The notes: generated by a model from the sequence alone, not told the origin. Shown: positions 9,813 to 19,483, numbered from the stretch's first letter. The stretch is 64,000 bases of DNA from Chlorobaculum limnaeum (GCF_001747405.1 NZ_CP017305.1:328001-392000); one strand, 5' to 3'. Made by a program: numbers and translations.

Positions 9813-10340
9813 ATGAAAGCTGTATCGAAAAAACCCGTTCCGCAGTCGGCATGGACCTGGATTCTGATCACCCTGCTCTGGGGAAGCGTGTTTTTCTTTA
9901 CCTCGACCTGGATGCTTGGCAAGGCTTCGGCTTGGTTCGATTCCAGCGGCTTCCGGCCGGATCGAGCTGAAACCTTGAGCGCCTATCTGCTGTATGCGCC
10001 TTTGCTGATCGTAATCGCGCTCGTGGCGATGGCTGTGAAGAACCGGCTCGATCCCGGTTCGCAGAAGCAGCTCGAGCGGCAGAAGGCGGTCAAAGAGGGG
10101 AGGCGCGAGCGCTATTTTGTTTCTTTCGCCGGCGGCATCGCGAGCAGCTTTCTTTTCGCCATATTGACGGCGTGCGTTCATCTTGCGGCGGCACCGGTCA
10201 CCGGGGCGGTCATCAGGCTGAACGTGGCCACGGTAGCGGTAGCGGGCGTGCTGAACATCGCCGCCGGTCTCGGAGCCTCTCTGCTGGTGGGAATGATCTT
10301 TCTCGTTTCAGGTGTCGGCCGGAAGCCGAAGCGCGGCTGA
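9813..10340 (+). CDS. Predicted membrane protein, unknown function
   Basis: A 175-residue protein with about four membrane segments (residues 15-38, 57-75, 103-127 and 133-167). A positively charged loop (about 76-100, with KQLERQKAVKEGRRERY) separates the two pairs. No recognised motif. The ATG at 9813 is the first in frame before the first hydrophobic segment. It stands alone between divergent purF and the tRNA gene. I do not recognise the family. Confidence 0.75.
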   Translation: MKAVSKKPVPQSAWTWILITLLWGSVFFFTSTWMLGKASAWFDSSGFRPDRAETLSAYLLYAPLLIVIALVAMAVKNRLDPGSQKQLERQKAVKEGRRERYFVSFAGGIASSFLFAILTACVHLAAAPVTGAVIRLNVATVAVAGVLNIAAGLGASLLVGMIFLVSGVGRKPKRG

Positions 10341-10367
10341 GGACGGTTGTCGGCGCGGCATACAATG

Positions 10368-10402
10368 AAAAAAGCGCAGGGGGGAGATCTGCGCTTTCTT
10401 CA
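10368..10402 (-). terminator. Terminator after tRNA-Ala (may act in both directions)
   Basis: Stem AAAGCGCAG / CTGCGCTTT. On the minus strand it ends in a T6 run, 12 bases past the tRNA 3' end. It also closes the plus-strand gene ending at 10340. Confidence 0.75.
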
Positions 10403-10413
10403 TATCTTGAGTG

Positions 10414-10486
10414 TGGAGCTAAGGAGACTCGAACTCCTGACCCTTTGCATGCCATGCAAATGCTCTACCAACTGAGCTATAGCCCC
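10414..10486 (-). tRNA. tRNA-Ala (anticodon GGC)
   Basis: A 73-base cloverleaf read on the minus strand. Acceptor stem GGGGCTA pairs with TAGCTCC and the discriminator is A. D-arm GCTC...GAGC, anticodon stem TTTGC/GCAAA with loop ATGGCAT (anticodon GGC, reading GCC/GCU Ala codons), and T-arm AGGAG-TTCGAGT-CTCCT are all present. CCA is not encoded. Confidence 0.95.
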
Positions 10487-10585
10487 ATCGTGATGGACTA
10501 ATAATCTGAAAAAAAAATTGGATTTCCAACAGCTTTTTTTGAATCTTCGATATAAAATTTTCAAAAGCCGAATACAAGTGACGTT

Positions 10586-11458
10586 ATGAGTCTCTTCTAC
10601 AGCATCAAGGAAGGGTTTGCAGGGATAGGACGGGCCAAGCTGCCCGCAAGCGTGACCATCGCCACGGGTTTCTTTTCACTGCTGTTGCTCGGGCTGTTCG
10701 GGACGGTCTCGTTCAGCTTTTACCAGTTGATCCACGAGGTGCGTTCGCGCGTCGAGCTGGAGGTCTTTTTCGATGACCGGATCAGTGACCTTCAGGCCGG
10801 AGCGCTGAGCGAGCGGATGCAGTCGATTCCCGGCGTCGCCGGAACCCGCTTTATTTCGCGCACCGAAGCGGCGTCGAGGTTCGCGCGCGACTTCGAGGCA
10901 GATGTCGTGGGCATTCTCGGCACGAATCCGCTGCCGCGCTCCGTCGAGGTGAGCATCCAGCCGGGGTACGCCGCTCCGCAGAACATTGCGAGTATCGAGG
11001 AGCAGATCGCGGCGCTCGGCGGCGGACTCGACATCCGCTACAACAAGGAGTATCTGAGGGGTATCGAGCGGAACGCGCGGCTGTTCACGCTCATCACCGC
11101 CGGAGTCGGCGGGGTGATCGCTCTGGCGACCATCATCCTGAACGCATTCACCGTGCGGCTCGCCATGTACGCCCGCCGCGACAAGATCAAGACCATGCGG
11201 CTGGTCGGCGCGACCCGCTGGTTTATCAGCGCCCCCTTTCTCTTCGAGGGAATTATTCAGGGGCTAGTGTCAGGCGGGCTGGCCGCGCTCGGCCTCTGGC
11301 TCATCTTCGAGCAGGCGCTTTTGCGCTATGAACCGGCGATCTACCAGATTCTGCACCCTTCGACCTCCGTGATCTATCCGGCGCTTGTCGCGCTCGGCAT
11401 CGCGCTCGGCTTTTTCGGCAGCGCCTGGTCGGTGGCGCGGTTCCTGCGGAAGGCGTGA
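10586..11458 (+). CDS. ftsX: Cell division protein FtsX
   Basis: ABC-type permease-like partner of FtsE that relays ATP hydrolysis to periplasmic peptidoglycan hydrolases at the division site. In 290 residues it shows the FtsX pattern: short cytoplasmic start, first membrane segment (24-46), a periplasmic domain (about 50-165, with VELEVFFDDRIS), then three further membrane segments (about 172-195, 218-240, 262-285). KTMRLVGATRWFI between segments 2 and 3 is the FtsX coupling region. ftsE is not adjacent, so the pair is split here. Confidence 0.92.
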   Translation: MSLFYSIKEGFAGIGRAKLPASVTIATGFFSLLLLGLFGTVSFSFYQLIHEVRSRVELEVFFDDRISDLQAGALSERMQSIPGVAGTRFISRTEAASRFARDFEADVVGILGTNPLPRSVEVSIQPGYAAPQNIASIEEQIAALGGGLDIRYNKEYLRGIERNARLFTLITAGVGGVIALATIILNAFTVRLAMYARRDKIKTMRLVGATRWFISAPFLFEGIIQGLVSGGLAALGLWLIFEQALLRYEPAIYQILHPSTSVIYPALVALGIALGFFGSAWSVARFLRKA

Positions 11459-11482
11459 AGAAAGGGAGTTCAGGGCCAGATT

Positions 11483-12328
11483 TTACGCTTCCGTGAAGCT
11501 GTAAAGCATTGCGATTTCTTCCGCCCAGCCTTCGGCGTTGGGGGTTTCGAGAATCAGTGGAATCTCCTCCAGCGCCGGGTGGCGCATGATGTGGGCGAAG
11601 GCGTCGATGCCGATCATCCCCTTGCCGAGGCACTCGTGCCGGTCAACCTTGCTGCCGAGCTTCTGCTTCGCGTCGTTCAGATGCATTCCCCGCAAATACG
11701 AAATTCCCACCACGCGGTCGAACTCCGCGAGCGTCGCGTCGAACGCTTCGGGCGTACGCAGATCGTAGCCGCTGGCGAAGAGGTGGCAGGTGTCGAGGCA
11801 GACGCCGACGCGCGATTTGTCCTCCACCAGCTCGATGATTCTCGCCAAGTGCTCGAAGCGCCAGCCGAGATTACTGCCTTGCCCCGCCGTGTTTTCGATC
11901 ACCGCCGTCACGCCCGCCGTCGCGTCGAGCGAGCGGTTCACCGACTCGGCGATGGTCTGGAGGCAGTCGTCCTCGCCGGTCAGATTGAGGTGGCTGCCGG
12001 GGTGGAAGTTCAGCATCGCAAGACCGAGCGCTTCGGCGCGCTGCATTTCAGTGGTGAACGCCTTGCGCGACTTTTCGAGCTTGTCTGTTTCGGGAGCACC
12101 GAGGTTGATGAGGTAGCTGTCGTGCGGCAAAATGTGGCCGGGCAGGAATCCCGCCCCCTCGCAATTTTGCCGGAACGCCTCGATCGAGGCCGCCGTAAGC
12201 GGCGCGGAATGCCACTGACGCTGGTTGCGGGTGAACATGGCGAACGCTTTCGCGCCGATCTTTTGTGCGTTCAGCGGGGCGTTCTCGACGCCTCCGGCGA
12301 TACTGACATGGGCGCCGACCCGTTTCAT
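11483..12328 (-). CDS. nfo: Endonuclease IV (AP endonuclease)
   Basis: Zinc-dependent apurinic/apyrimidinic endonuclease of base-excision repair. At 281 residues it has normal Nfo length. It opens [18 protein letters not shown]. It carries family signatures [15 protein letters not shown] mid-protein and [18 protein letters not shown] with the His/Asp/Glu metal ligands, then LILETP near the C-terminus. Its stop lies 22 bases from the convergent ftsX stop. It is first seen downstream of the glycosyltransferase gene, 64 bases away on the same strand. Confidence 0.96.
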   Translation of the reverse strand: MKRVGAHVSIAGGVENAPLNAQKIGAKAFAMFTRNQRQWHSAPLTAASIEAFRQNCEGAGFLPGHILPHDSYLINLGAPETDKLEKSRKAFTTEMQRAEALGLAMLNFHPGSHLNLTGEDDCLQTIAESVNRSLDATAGVTAVIENTAGQGSNLGWRFEHLARIIELVEDKSRVGVCLDTCHLFASGYDLRTPEAFDATLAEFDRVVGISYLRGMHLNDAKQKLGSKVDRHECLGKGMIGIDAFAHIMRHPALEEIPLILETPNAEGWAEEIAMLYSFTEA

Positions 12329-12392
12329 ACTATTCTGGTTTGGAGGTTTTCGTGATTTGAACAGAGCTTAACGGCAATCCGCCGTCGAAGGT

Positions 12393-13379
12393 TCACTCCG
12401 TCAATCGCTCGACGATTTCGTCCGGCAGGTTCGCCGTCCGGCGGATCGACCAGCCGCCATTGCGCGATGGCTTCGTCGAGAGCAGCTCGCCGACGAGGCC
12501 GGTCGAGAAGAACTGCACACCGAGGATGATGAGCAGGATGCCGAGGAACAGAATTGGCCGGTTGCCCGCCGGTTTGTCGAACATATACTTTTCGATGGTG
12601 ACGTAGAGGCTGATGCAGAAGCCGAGGAAAAAGCTGCCGAGGCTCATCATGCCGAAAAAGTGCATCGGGCGTTTCAGGTAGCGGGTGATGAACATGACCG
12701 ACAGGAAATCGAACAGCCCGGCAAAAAATCGCGCCACGCCGAACTTGCTTTCGCCGTATTTCCGGGCATGGTGCCGGACGGGAATCTCCGTGACGCGGAA
12801 TCCCTTCCACTGCGCCAGCACCGGAATGTAGCGGTGCATCTCGCCATGCAGGTCGAGCGACGAGGTCAGCTTGCGGCTGTAGGCCTTCAGTCCGCAGTTG
12901 AAGTCGTGCAGCGCAATGCCGCTGAAGAGGCGCGTCGTCAGGTTGAAGAGCTTTGACGGCACGGTTTTGCTGACGGGATCGTTGCGCTCCTGCTTCCATC
13001 CGCTCACGAGGTCGAATCCCTCACGGATTTTCATCACGAGCGGCGCGATCTCCGTCGGATCGTCCTGCATGTCGGCGTCGATCGTCACCACCACTTCGCC
13101 CGACGCCGCGCGGAAACCCGCCGAGAGCGCCTCGGTCTTGCCGTAATTTCGCCGGAACGAGACGAGGCGTAGTTCCGGTCTCCCGGCCATCAACTCGCCG
13201 ATCAGCAAGTCGGAGCCATCGGTCGAACCGTCATCGACCATAATCACCTCGAAGCTGAACGGCGCGTCGAAGCATCGCGCCAGCTCGGGACTTGCGAGTG
13301 CCTCGAACAGTCGGTCGCAGAGCTCTGGCAGCGACTCCCGCTCGTTGTAGAGCGGCACGATGACTGAGAGGCTCGTCAT
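12393..13379 (-). CDS. Membrane-anchored family 2 glycosyltransferase (DPM/GtrB-like)
   Basis: Likely transfers a sugar from a nucleotide donor to a polyprenyl phosphate on the inner membrane face. The 328-residue protein has an N-terminal GT-A domain (SVIVPLYNERESLPEL; VDDGSTDGS; DADMQDDP as the metal-binding block), the FNCGLKAYSR acceptor region, and two C-terminal membrane segments (about 236-260 and 272-297). This is the ArnC/GtrB/dolichol-phosphate-mannose-synthase layout. The start codon abuts the queE stop codon (TAG, complement 13380-13382). Donor sugar cannot be told from sequence. Confidence 0.85.
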   Translation of the reverse strand: MTSLSVIVPLYNERESLPELCDRLFEALASPELARCFDAPFSFEVIMVDDGSTDGSDLLIGELMAGRPELRLVSFRRNYGKTEALSAGFRAASGEVVVTIDADMQDDPTEIAPLVMKIREGFDLVSGWKQERNDPVSKTVPSKLFNLTTRLFSGIALHDFNCGLKAYSRKLTSSLDLHGEMHRYIPVLAQWKGFRVTEIPVRHHARKYGESKFGVARFFAGLFDFLSVMFITRYLKRPMHFFGMMSLGSFFLGFCISLYVTIEKYMFDKPAGNRPILFLGILLIILGVQFFSTGLVGELLSTKPSRNGGWSIRRTANLPDEIVERLTE

Positions 13380-14042
13380 CTACACGCCCCGTGCGTCGGG
13401 GTTCCAGATGTACTTGTGCAACTGGAGCTGCATCCGCACGGGAAGCCGGTCGCGCAGAATCCACTCAGCGAGGAGGCGCGGTTCGAGATGGCCGAAGACC
13501 GGGCCGAAGATGATCGAGCACTTGCCGGGAAGGTCGTGCCCGGCGATGTACGATTTCGCCCACTCGTAATCCTCGCGCGAGGCCACGACAATCTTGAACT
13601 CGAAGCGTTCCGGCGTGTCGAGGGCGAGGGCGAAGTTCGTGGCGCAATTCTCTGCCGCGACTCCCGACGATGGCGCTTTGATGTCGATGATCGCGTGAAC
13701 GCGCGGATCGACGCGCTCGACCGGCAGAAAGCCGCCGGTTTCGAGCAGCACCGCCGGATGGTGGTCGCAGAGCGTCGAGAGCAGCTCGAACGCGCCGGGC
13801 TGAAGCAGCGGCTCGCCGCCCGTGACCTCGACGCATGGCGCCTCGAACGCGAGTGCGCGGCGCACGATCTGTTCGACCGTCATCGCCGTACCCGCCTCCT
13901 CGGCGTAGGCCGTGTCGCAGTAGCGGCAGCCGTGGCCGCATCCGGCCAGGCGCACGAAGGCGCACGGCCATCCCGCGAACGACGACTCGCCCTGGATCGA
14001 GTGAAAAATCTCGCTGACGCAGAGGGTCGTTTCCGTGCTCAT
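13380..14042 (-). CDS. queE: 7-carboxy-7-deazaguanine synthase
   Basis: Radical-SAM enzyme that contracts carboxytetrahydropterin to the deazaguanine ring in queuosine synthesis. The 220-residue protein starts with the substrate-binding block SEIFHSIQGESSFAGWPCAFVR. It has the radical SAM motif CGHGCRYCDT (Cys-x3-Cys-x2-Cys) and EVTGGEPLLQ for SAM binding. It overlaps purN by 4 bases (ATGA) upstream and touches the glycosyltransferase downstream, so they are probably co-transcribed. queG is nearby at 19484. Confidence 0.92.
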   Translation of the reverse strand: MSTETTLCVSEIFHSIQGESSFAGWPCAFVRLAGCGHGCRYCDTAYAEEAGTAMTVEQIVRRALAFEAPCVEVTGGEPLLQPGAFELLSTLCDHHPAVLLETGGFLPVERVDPRVHAIIDIKAPSSGVAAENCATNFALALDTPERFEFKIVVASREDYEWAKSYIAGHDLPGKCSIIFGPVFGHLEPRLLAEWILRDRLPVRMQLQLHKYIWNPDARGV

Positions 14043-14638
14043 GGCTGCTCGTCAAGCAGTTTTTCGAGCGCGGCGGGGTAGAGGCGATGTTCGCACAGGA
14101 GCACCCGTTCGGCGAGCGTTTCCGGCGTGTCGTCCGGCAGTACCGGCACGTGGTTCTGCTTGATGATGCGCCCCTTGTCGTACTCCTCGTTCACGAAATG
14201 CACCGTCGCGCCGCTCCGGGTCTCGCCCGACGCGATCACCGCTTCATGCACGCGCATCCCGTACATGCCGTGGCCGCCGAACTGCGGCAGCAGCGACGGA
14301 TGGATGTTCACGATCTTCTCGGGGTAAGCGGCGATCACCGCGTCCGGAATCTTGCGCAGATAACCGGCCAGCATGATCAGATCGATCCGCCGCTCTCTGA
14401 GCGCTTGCAGCATGGCGCTGGCGAACTCGTCGTACGTCCTGAACTGCGTTTCCGAGAGGTGCAGTGATTCGATCTCATACTCTCTGGCGAAATCCATTGC
14501 GCCGCACTGCGAGCGATTCGACAGGCACAGCACGATCTCGGCGGGCAGCGCGCGCTCGATGATCGCGTGAAACAGCGCCTTGAAATTGGAACCCGTTCCC
14601 GAGCAGAATACCGCCAGCCGTTTTTTCTTGTCATTCAT
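14039..14638 (-). CDS. purN: Phosphoribosylglycinamide formyltransferase
   Basis: Transfers formyl from 10-formyl-THF to GAR, the third step of purine synthesis. At 199 residues it shows the N-terminal CSGTGSNFKAL loop, MLAGYLRKI, the catalytic VNIHPSLLPQFGG (Asn-x-His) and SGATVHFVNEEYDKGRII with the catalytic Asp downstream. It is divergent from purH, about 200 bases away, so a shared purine-responsive control region could lie at 14639-14838, though no operator is evident. Confidence 0.95.
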   Translation of the reverse strand: MNDKKKRLAVFCSGTGSNFKALFHAIIERALPAEIVLCLSNRSQCGAMDFAREYEIESLHLSETQFRTYDEFASAMLQALRERRIDLIMLAGYLRKIPDAVIAAYPEKIVNIHPSLLPQFGGHGMYGMRVHEAVIASGETRSGATVHFVNEEYDKGRIIKQNHVPVLPDDTPETLAERVLLCEHRLYPAALEKLLDEQP

Positions 14639-14838
14639 TCAGATTGCATGCCTTGGATTTCGTGAAACTCCTCTAATATGCACCTGAACGTTGCTTTTTT
14701 CAAGCTGAAAGGTTTGCGATGCGCGGCAACAGCGTGATCGTTTCCATCGCCGCTCATCCGCAGTCGAAATAAGTCGGGGATTTTTGTAAATTCCCGCTTC
14801 CCGAAATGATCCGTAACGAAAAATCCAACTCTTTGCTC

Positions 14839-16410
14839 ATGCCTGATCCTGTCATCAAACGGGCGCTTGTCTCCGTTTCCGACAAAACCGGCATCGTCGA
14901 TTTCTGCCGTGAACTGGCGTCGATGGGTGTCGAAATCTTCTCCACCGGCGGCACGCTGAAATCGCTTCAGGATGCCGGAGTCGCCGCAGAGTCCATCTCC
15001 ACCATCACCGGTTTTCCGGAGATCATGGACGGCAGGGTCAAGACGCTTCACCCGAAAATCCACGGTGGCCTGCTCGCCGTGCGCGACAACGCCGAGCACC
15101 AGCAGGCGGCGCGGGAGAACGGCATCGAATTCATCGACCTCGTGGCGGTGAATCTCTACCCCTTCGAGGCGACCATCGCCAAAGCGGACGTGAGCTTCGA
15201 GGAGGCAATCGAAAATATCGACATCGGCGGCCCGTCGATGCTGCGCAGCGCGGCCAAGAACAACGAGTCGGTCACGGTCATCACCGACGCCACCGATTAC
15301 GCCACCGTGCTCGACGAAATGCGCTCGAACAACGGCGCGACCACGCGGGCAACGCGCCTGAAGCTCGCGGCGAAAGTGTACGCGCTCACCTCGCGCTACG
15401 ACACGGCCATCGCGGCTTACATGGCCAAAGCTGCCGGAATCGAGTCCGCCGCCGACACGATGACCGTCAAGCTCGAAAAGGAGCTGGGGATGCGCTACGG
15501 CGAGAACCCGCACCAGAGCGCCGGACTCTACAAGATGGACGACGGCAATGGCGTGCGTTCGTTCGGCCAGATTTTCGAGAAGCTGCACGGTAAAGAGTTG
15601 TCGTACAACAACATGCTCGACATCGCCGCCGCCGCCGCCATCATCGAGGAGTTCCGCGGCGAAGAGCCGTCGGTGGTGATCGTCAAGCACACCAACCCGT
15701 GTGGCGTGGCGCAGGCGCCGACGCTCTGCGAGGCGTACCGTAAAGCCTTCTCGACCGACACGCAGGCCCCGTTCGGCGGCATCATCGCCTTCAACCGGCC
15801 GCTCGACATGGAGACGGCCAACGCGGTCAACGAAATTTTCACTGAAATTCTCATCGCTCCGGCCTTCGAAGAGGGGGTGCTCGACCTGCTCATGAAGAAG
15901 AAGGATCGCCGCCTCGTGCTCCAGAAAAAGGCGTTGCCGAAAGTGGGCTGGGAGTTCAAGTCCACGCCTTTCGGGATGCTCGTGCAGGAGCGCGACAGCA
16001 AGATGGTCACGCCCGAAGAGCTGAAGGTGGTGACGAAGCGCCAGCCGACCGCTGAAGAGCTGGCCGACCTGATGTTCGCCTGGAAGATTTGCCGGCACAT
16101 CAAGTCCAACACGATCCTCTACGTCAAGAACCGCCAGACTTTTGGTGTTGGCGCAGGCCAGATGTCGCGTGTCGATTCCTCGAAGATCGCCCGCTGGAAA
16201 GCCTCGGAAGTGGGTCTCGATCTGAAGGGTTCGGTCGTCGCCTCCGACGCCTTTTTCCCCTTCGCCGACGGCCTCCTCGCCGCTGCCGAAGCCGGAGTGA
16301 CCGCCGTCATCCAGCCCGGAGGCTCGATCCGCGACAATGAGGTCATCGAAGCCGCCGACGCCAACAACCTCGCGATGGTCTTCACCGGAATGCGCCACTT
16401 CAAGCACTGA
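14839..16410 (+). CDS. purH: Bifunctional AICAR transformylase / IMP cyclohydrolase
   Basis: Last two steps of IMP synthesis. From the ATG at 14839 it has 523 residues. The N-terminal MGS-fold cyclohydrolase domain ([37 protein letters not shown]) is followed by the transformylase domain ([13 protein letters not shown] with the catalytic Lys-His; [20 protein letters not shown]). An in-frame ATG at 14806 would add 11 residues. I prefer 14839 because [18 protein letters not shown] matches the family start. A terminator follows at 16436. Confidence 0.96.
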   Translation: MPDPVIKRALVSVSDKTGIVDFCRELASMGVEIFSTGGTLKSLQDAGVAAESISTITGFPEIMDGRVKTLHPKIHGGLLAVRDNAEHQQAARENGIEFIDLVAVNLYPFEATIAKADVSFEEAIENIDIGGPSMLRSAAKNNESVTVITDATDYATVLDEMRSNNGATTRATRLKLAAKVYALTSRYDTAIAAYMAKAAGIESAADTMTVKLEKELGMRYGENPHQSAGLYKMDDGNGVRSFGQIFEKLHGKELSYNNMLDIAAAAAIIEEFRGEEPSVVIVKHTNPCGVAQAPTLCEAYRKAFSTDTQAPFGGIIAFNRPLDMETANAVNEIFTEILIAPAFEEGVLDLLMKKKDRRLVLQKKALPKVGWEFKSTPFGMLVQERDSKMVTPEELKVVTKRQPTAEELADLMFAWKICRHIKSNTILYVKNRQTFGVGAGQMSRVDSSKIARWKASEVGLDLKGSVVASDAFFPFADGLLAAAEAGVTAVIQPGGSIRDNEVIEAADANNLAMVFTGMRHFKH

Positions 16411-16435
16411 GGTAGCAGAAAAGGACATAGAACTG

Positions 16436-16484
16436 CAAAGGCAGCAGGGACAATGCGATAAGCGCTGTTCCTGCTGCCTTTTCT
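16436..16484 (+). terminator. Rho-independent terminator after purH
   Basis: Stem AAAGGCAGCAGG / CCTGCTGCCTTT with an interior loop, then TTCT. It begins 26 bases past the purH stop. Confidence 0.75.
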
Positions 16485-16566
16485 GGTTTTGGTGCGGGAG
16501 TATAGAGGGATTGTTATATTATATTGTTCTGTGGTCGGTAGTCAAAAATAGTGGAGGCGCACAGCG

Positions 16567-16842
16567 ATGAACTTGCTAAAGCATGGAGAAAGCATTTCAG
16601 CAGTTGAGGTGTCGAACATATCACAGCACGGCATCTGGCTTCTTGCTCATGGGAAGGAGCTTTTTCTGTCGTATGCCGATTTTCCGTGGTTCAGGGATCA
16701 AACGGTAAAGGCAATTCTCAATGTTGAGGAACAATCATTCGGTCATTTTTATTGGCCTGATCTTGATGTTGATTTGACGGAGGAGATTATAGAACATCCG
16801 GAACGCTTTCCGCTGCTTTCGAATGTACGGGTGAGCAGTTGA
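16567..16842 (+). CDS. DUF2442 domain protein
   Basis: A 91-residue protein of the DUF2442 type: an N-terminal beta-strand region (ISAVEVSNISQHGIWLLAHGK), FLSYADFPWF, then the C-terminal VEEQSFGHFYWPDLDVDL block typical of the family. Such genes often sit with toxin-antitoxin-like small genes (for example DUF4160), but biochemical function is unknown. It is followed 28 bases later by a DUF2283 gene. No toxin partner is recognised beside it. Confidence 0.8.
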   Translation: MNLLKHGESISAVEVSNISQHGIWLLAHGKELFLSYADFPWFRDQTVKAILNVEEQSFGHFYWPDLDVDLTEEIIEHPERFPLLSNVRVSS

Positions 16843-16870
16843 TAATAATTGAATGCAGTGGATTTAAAGA

Positions 16871-17074
16871 ATGAAAATCAGCTATTATCCCGACACAGAT
16901 TCGCTTTACATCGATCTTTCGGAGCAACCGAGTGTCGAGAGCCGCGAGGTTTCCGAGGGTATCGTGCTGGACTACGATGTGGAAGGTAGGCTTGTAGGCA
17001 TCGACATCGATAACGCGAGCAAGAAAGTCAATCTCAAAACGCTGACGCTTAACAAGCTTCCTTCAGATGGGTAG
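16871..17074 (+). CDS. DUF2283 domain protein
   Basis: A 67-residue protein matching the DUF2283 pattern: MKISYYPDTDSLYIDL at the start, EGIVLDYDVEGRLVGIDIDNAS in the middle. The family is small, all-beta, of unknown function, and often next to toxin-antitoxin or DUF4258 genes. It forms a pair with the DUF2442 gene upstream. Confidence 0.85.
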   Translation: MKISYYPDTDSLYIDLSEQPSVESREVSEGIVLDYDVEGRLVGIDIDNASKKVNLKTLTLNKLPSDG

Positions 17075-17246
17075 ATATTTTCTGCGTAGATGGTGGATAT
17101 TTTTTTCCTATAGGGTTGTGAAATGATGCGGAAAACTTAGGTGTTGAATCTTATATAAGAGTTATTCAAGGATTTAGTCGCTTTAATTTTGTTGCTAAGA
17201 TATAATGCTTTTTCATTCGCTGAATCAAAACAAGCTGTTGTAGAAG

Positions 17247-17729
17247 ATGAGTAAAAATGTTAAAAGATTTGTATGGGATACATCCGCAATAATAAATATC
17301 AAAGATCCAAATATAAAAGGTTATTCGCCTGCGTATAGCTTGATGAAGGATTTATCAGATGGATGGATTTCTGGGCCTTATCAATATATATTTCCAAGTA
17401 TAGCGATCTTTGAGGTATCGGCATCAGTTTCACGAATGCATCGCGAGGGAAAGTCAATACTTCAAGAATTTTATTTAATGGATGAAAATGCGCTGATATA
17501 TGATGTCGATAAGTCTTTGATTCAGAAAAGCCGCGAGTTATACACGAAGCCAGGATTCGATCGTCTTAGAGGAGCTGATCTTATTATTGCTTGCATTGCG
17601 GCAATTGAAAACGCATACTTGATTACTCTGGATAAAGCATTTAAACAGAATATATCTGATTCTGTAAATGTAATTGATCTTAATGAGAGTAAGCAAAGTG
17701 CTAAATACAGAGATATTTTCGGTAATTGA
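17247..17729 (+). CDS. PIN-domain protein (VapC-like), no partner seen
   Basis: A 160-residue putative PIN nuclease. It has the first acidic residue in VWDTSAIINI (Asp near residue 11), FEVSASVSRMHREGK mid-protein, RGADLIIACIAAI with a conserved Asp (about 113), and LITLDKAFK with a third Asp (about 132). PIN proteins are usually RNases of VapBC modules. No antitoxin gene precedes it: the 172 bases upstream hold no convincing ORF. The gene is AT-rich compared with neighbours, suggesting transfer. It may be a solitary PIN protein or have lost its antitoxin. Confidence 0.8.
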   Translation: MSKNVKRFVWDTSAIINIKDPNIKGYSPAYSLMKDLSDGWISGPYQYIFPSIAIFEVSASVSRMHREGKSILQEFYLMDENALIYDVDKSLIQKSRELYTKPGFDRLRGADLIIACIAAIENAYLITLDKAFKQNISDSVNVIDLNESKQSAKYRDIFGN

Positions 17730-17747
17730 TTCCATTCTGCTTTCTAT

Positions 17748-18239
17748 TCACACAAACCTCGCCAGCAGAAACACCCCGACCATAACAAACGCTACGGCGA
17801 CACGAGCAGCTATCCCGATGGCCATGCCGATCCAGACGCCGAATCCTGCGGTGCCGGCGGCGCGGAGGTCTTTGTTGGCGTAGAGTTCGCCCATCACGGC
17901 TCCGAGGAAGGGGCCGATGATGATTCCCGGCAGGCCGAAGATGAGGCCGATCACCGTGCCGATGGCCGCACCCATGACGCCATATTTGCCTGCTCCGAAT
18001 CGTTTCGCGCCGAGGAGTCCGGCGAGGAAATCGATGACATACGCCGCCACGGTGAGCGCGGCGAGGATCGAGATCGTGCCCCAGCCGACGTAGGCGAAGC
18101 CTTCTGCCCAGGCGGCGAAGACGAGGCCCGCGAAGATCAGCAAAACGCCCGGCAGCGCGGGCAGCACAAGTCCCGCGAATCCGGCGATGAGCATGAGCGC
18201 GGAGGCGAGCCAGAGGAGGGTGGGTGCTTCCATGGTCAA
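17748..18239 (-). CDS. DUF456 family membrane protein
   Basis: A 163-residue, very hydrophobic Gly/Ala-rich protein with about four or five membrane segments and the family's internal glycine-rich repeats (GAAIGTVIGLIFGLPGIIIG, GPFLGAVMGEL). DUF456 proteins are small inner-membrane proteins of unknown role. It lies 4 bases after the Sel1-repeat gene on the same strand, so it may share its transcript. Confidence 0.85.
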   Translation of the reverse strand: MTMEAPTLLWLASALMLIAGFAGLVLPALPGVLLIFAGLVFAAWAEGFAYVGWGTISILAALTVAAYVIDFLAGLLGAKRFGAGKYGVMGAAIGTVIGLIFGLPGIIIGPFLGAVMGELYANKDLRAAGTAGFGVWIGMAIGIAARVAVAFVMVGVFLLARFV

Positions 18240-18243
18240 GGTT

Positions 18244-19284
18244 TTAATGTTCAGTTTCTTTACGCGCTGTTACTGCGGTGTGGTCGCAAGCGGGTTTGAA
18301 GCCGTTGTTACACGCTTTGCTGAACCATTCTTTGGCTTGCTGCCGATCTTGAGTCACTCCGCGTCCATTTTCGTACAATACTCCCAAACTGTACTGCGCT
18401 TCGGAAATATCCTGCGCCGCCGCTTTTCGGTACCACCGCAGAGCTTCTGCATAGTCCTGCGAAACGCCCAGCCCTTTTTCGCACATGACGCCGAGGTTGT
18501 TTTGCGCCCATGAGAACCCTTGCGTCGCCGATTTGCGGAACCAGCTTGCCGCTTCCGCATAGTCCTGCTTGCCGCCCTGGCCCGAGTAGTACATGAGGCC
18601 GAGGTTGTTCTGCGCCAACGCGATCCCTTTCATCGCCGCCTTGCGGAACCAACCGGCAGCCTCCGCATGATCCTGCCCGACGCCCTGGCCGGTGAGGTAC
18701 ATTGCGCCGAGGTTGTTCTGCGCCCAAGCGTGACTCTGTTCCGCCGCCTTGCGGAACCAGCCTGCCGCTTCGGCATAGTTCTGCCCGACGCCCTGGCCTG
18801 AATAGTACATGAGGCCGAGCTTGTTTTGAGCCTCCGCAAAACCTTGTTCCGCCGCTTTGCGGAACCAGTTCGTCGCTACGGCGTAGTTCTGCTCGACGCC
18901 TTGACCTTTCTGACAGGCTACTCCTGCATTGTACTGCGCCTTTGCAAGTCCTTGCTCCGCCGCTTTCAGATACCACTGCAGCGCTTCGGAGTAGTCCTGC
19001 GGAACGCCCTGTCCCTTTTCGTACATGATGCCGAGGCTGAGTTGCGCCTAGGCCCGCCCCTGTCCGGCGGCCTGACGATACCACCGCAGAGCCTCGGCGT
19101 AGTCCTGCTTGACCCCCTGGCCGGTGTGGTACAGAAGCCCGAGCTTGTTCTGCGCTATCGCATCTCCTTGCCGCGCAGCTCTTTGCAGTCGCGCGATATT
19201 TTCCGTCGATCCATTTTCACCACGAGCCCTGGCTGGTTGCATGACCAGAATGGCGGCCAGCAATCCGATGAAGGAGCGTTTCAT
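18244..19284 (-). pseudogene. Secreted Sel1-repeat protein interrupted by an amber codon
   Basis: Reads as one 346-codon frame broken by a single in-frame TAG (complement of 19048-19050). The first 78 codons encode a signal peptide (MKRSFIGLLAAILVMQPARA) and the first Sel1 repeats. After the TAG the frame continues AQLSLGIMYEKGQGVPQDYSEAL and runs through further 36-residue Sel1 repeats (AQNNLGxMY..GQGVxQDYAEAAxWFRKAA). In the repeat register the TAG sits where Lys, Glu or Trp normally stands, so one substitution explains it. Sel1 proteins are alpha-solenoid protein-interaction scaffolds. Without readthrough the exported product would be only 78 residues. Confidence 0.85.
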
Positions 19285-19483
19285 AGCGGAATTCGTGAGC
19301 TGATTTTTCGATACTGCTTAAAAAATCAAAGATATAGACGCCTTTGTATGAGGCTCTTGCAGGGTTTTCATCTTTTTTTGCTGACGAACCCGTCATCATA
19401 TATAGGACTGATATATGATGAAATCAAATATTTTATTCTGACCGGAGTGAAGCGGTGGCATCGATCACTTTCAGGAACGGTCA

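Noticed and set aside
14635-16428. Long minus-strand ORF opposite purH
   Set aside because: Shadow of a GC-rich gene; repeated His/Asp/Val-rich sequence with no domain.
18520-18801. Plus-strand ORFs with internal repeats opposite the Sel1 gene
   Set aside because: The repetition simply mirrors the Sel1 repeats on the minus strand.
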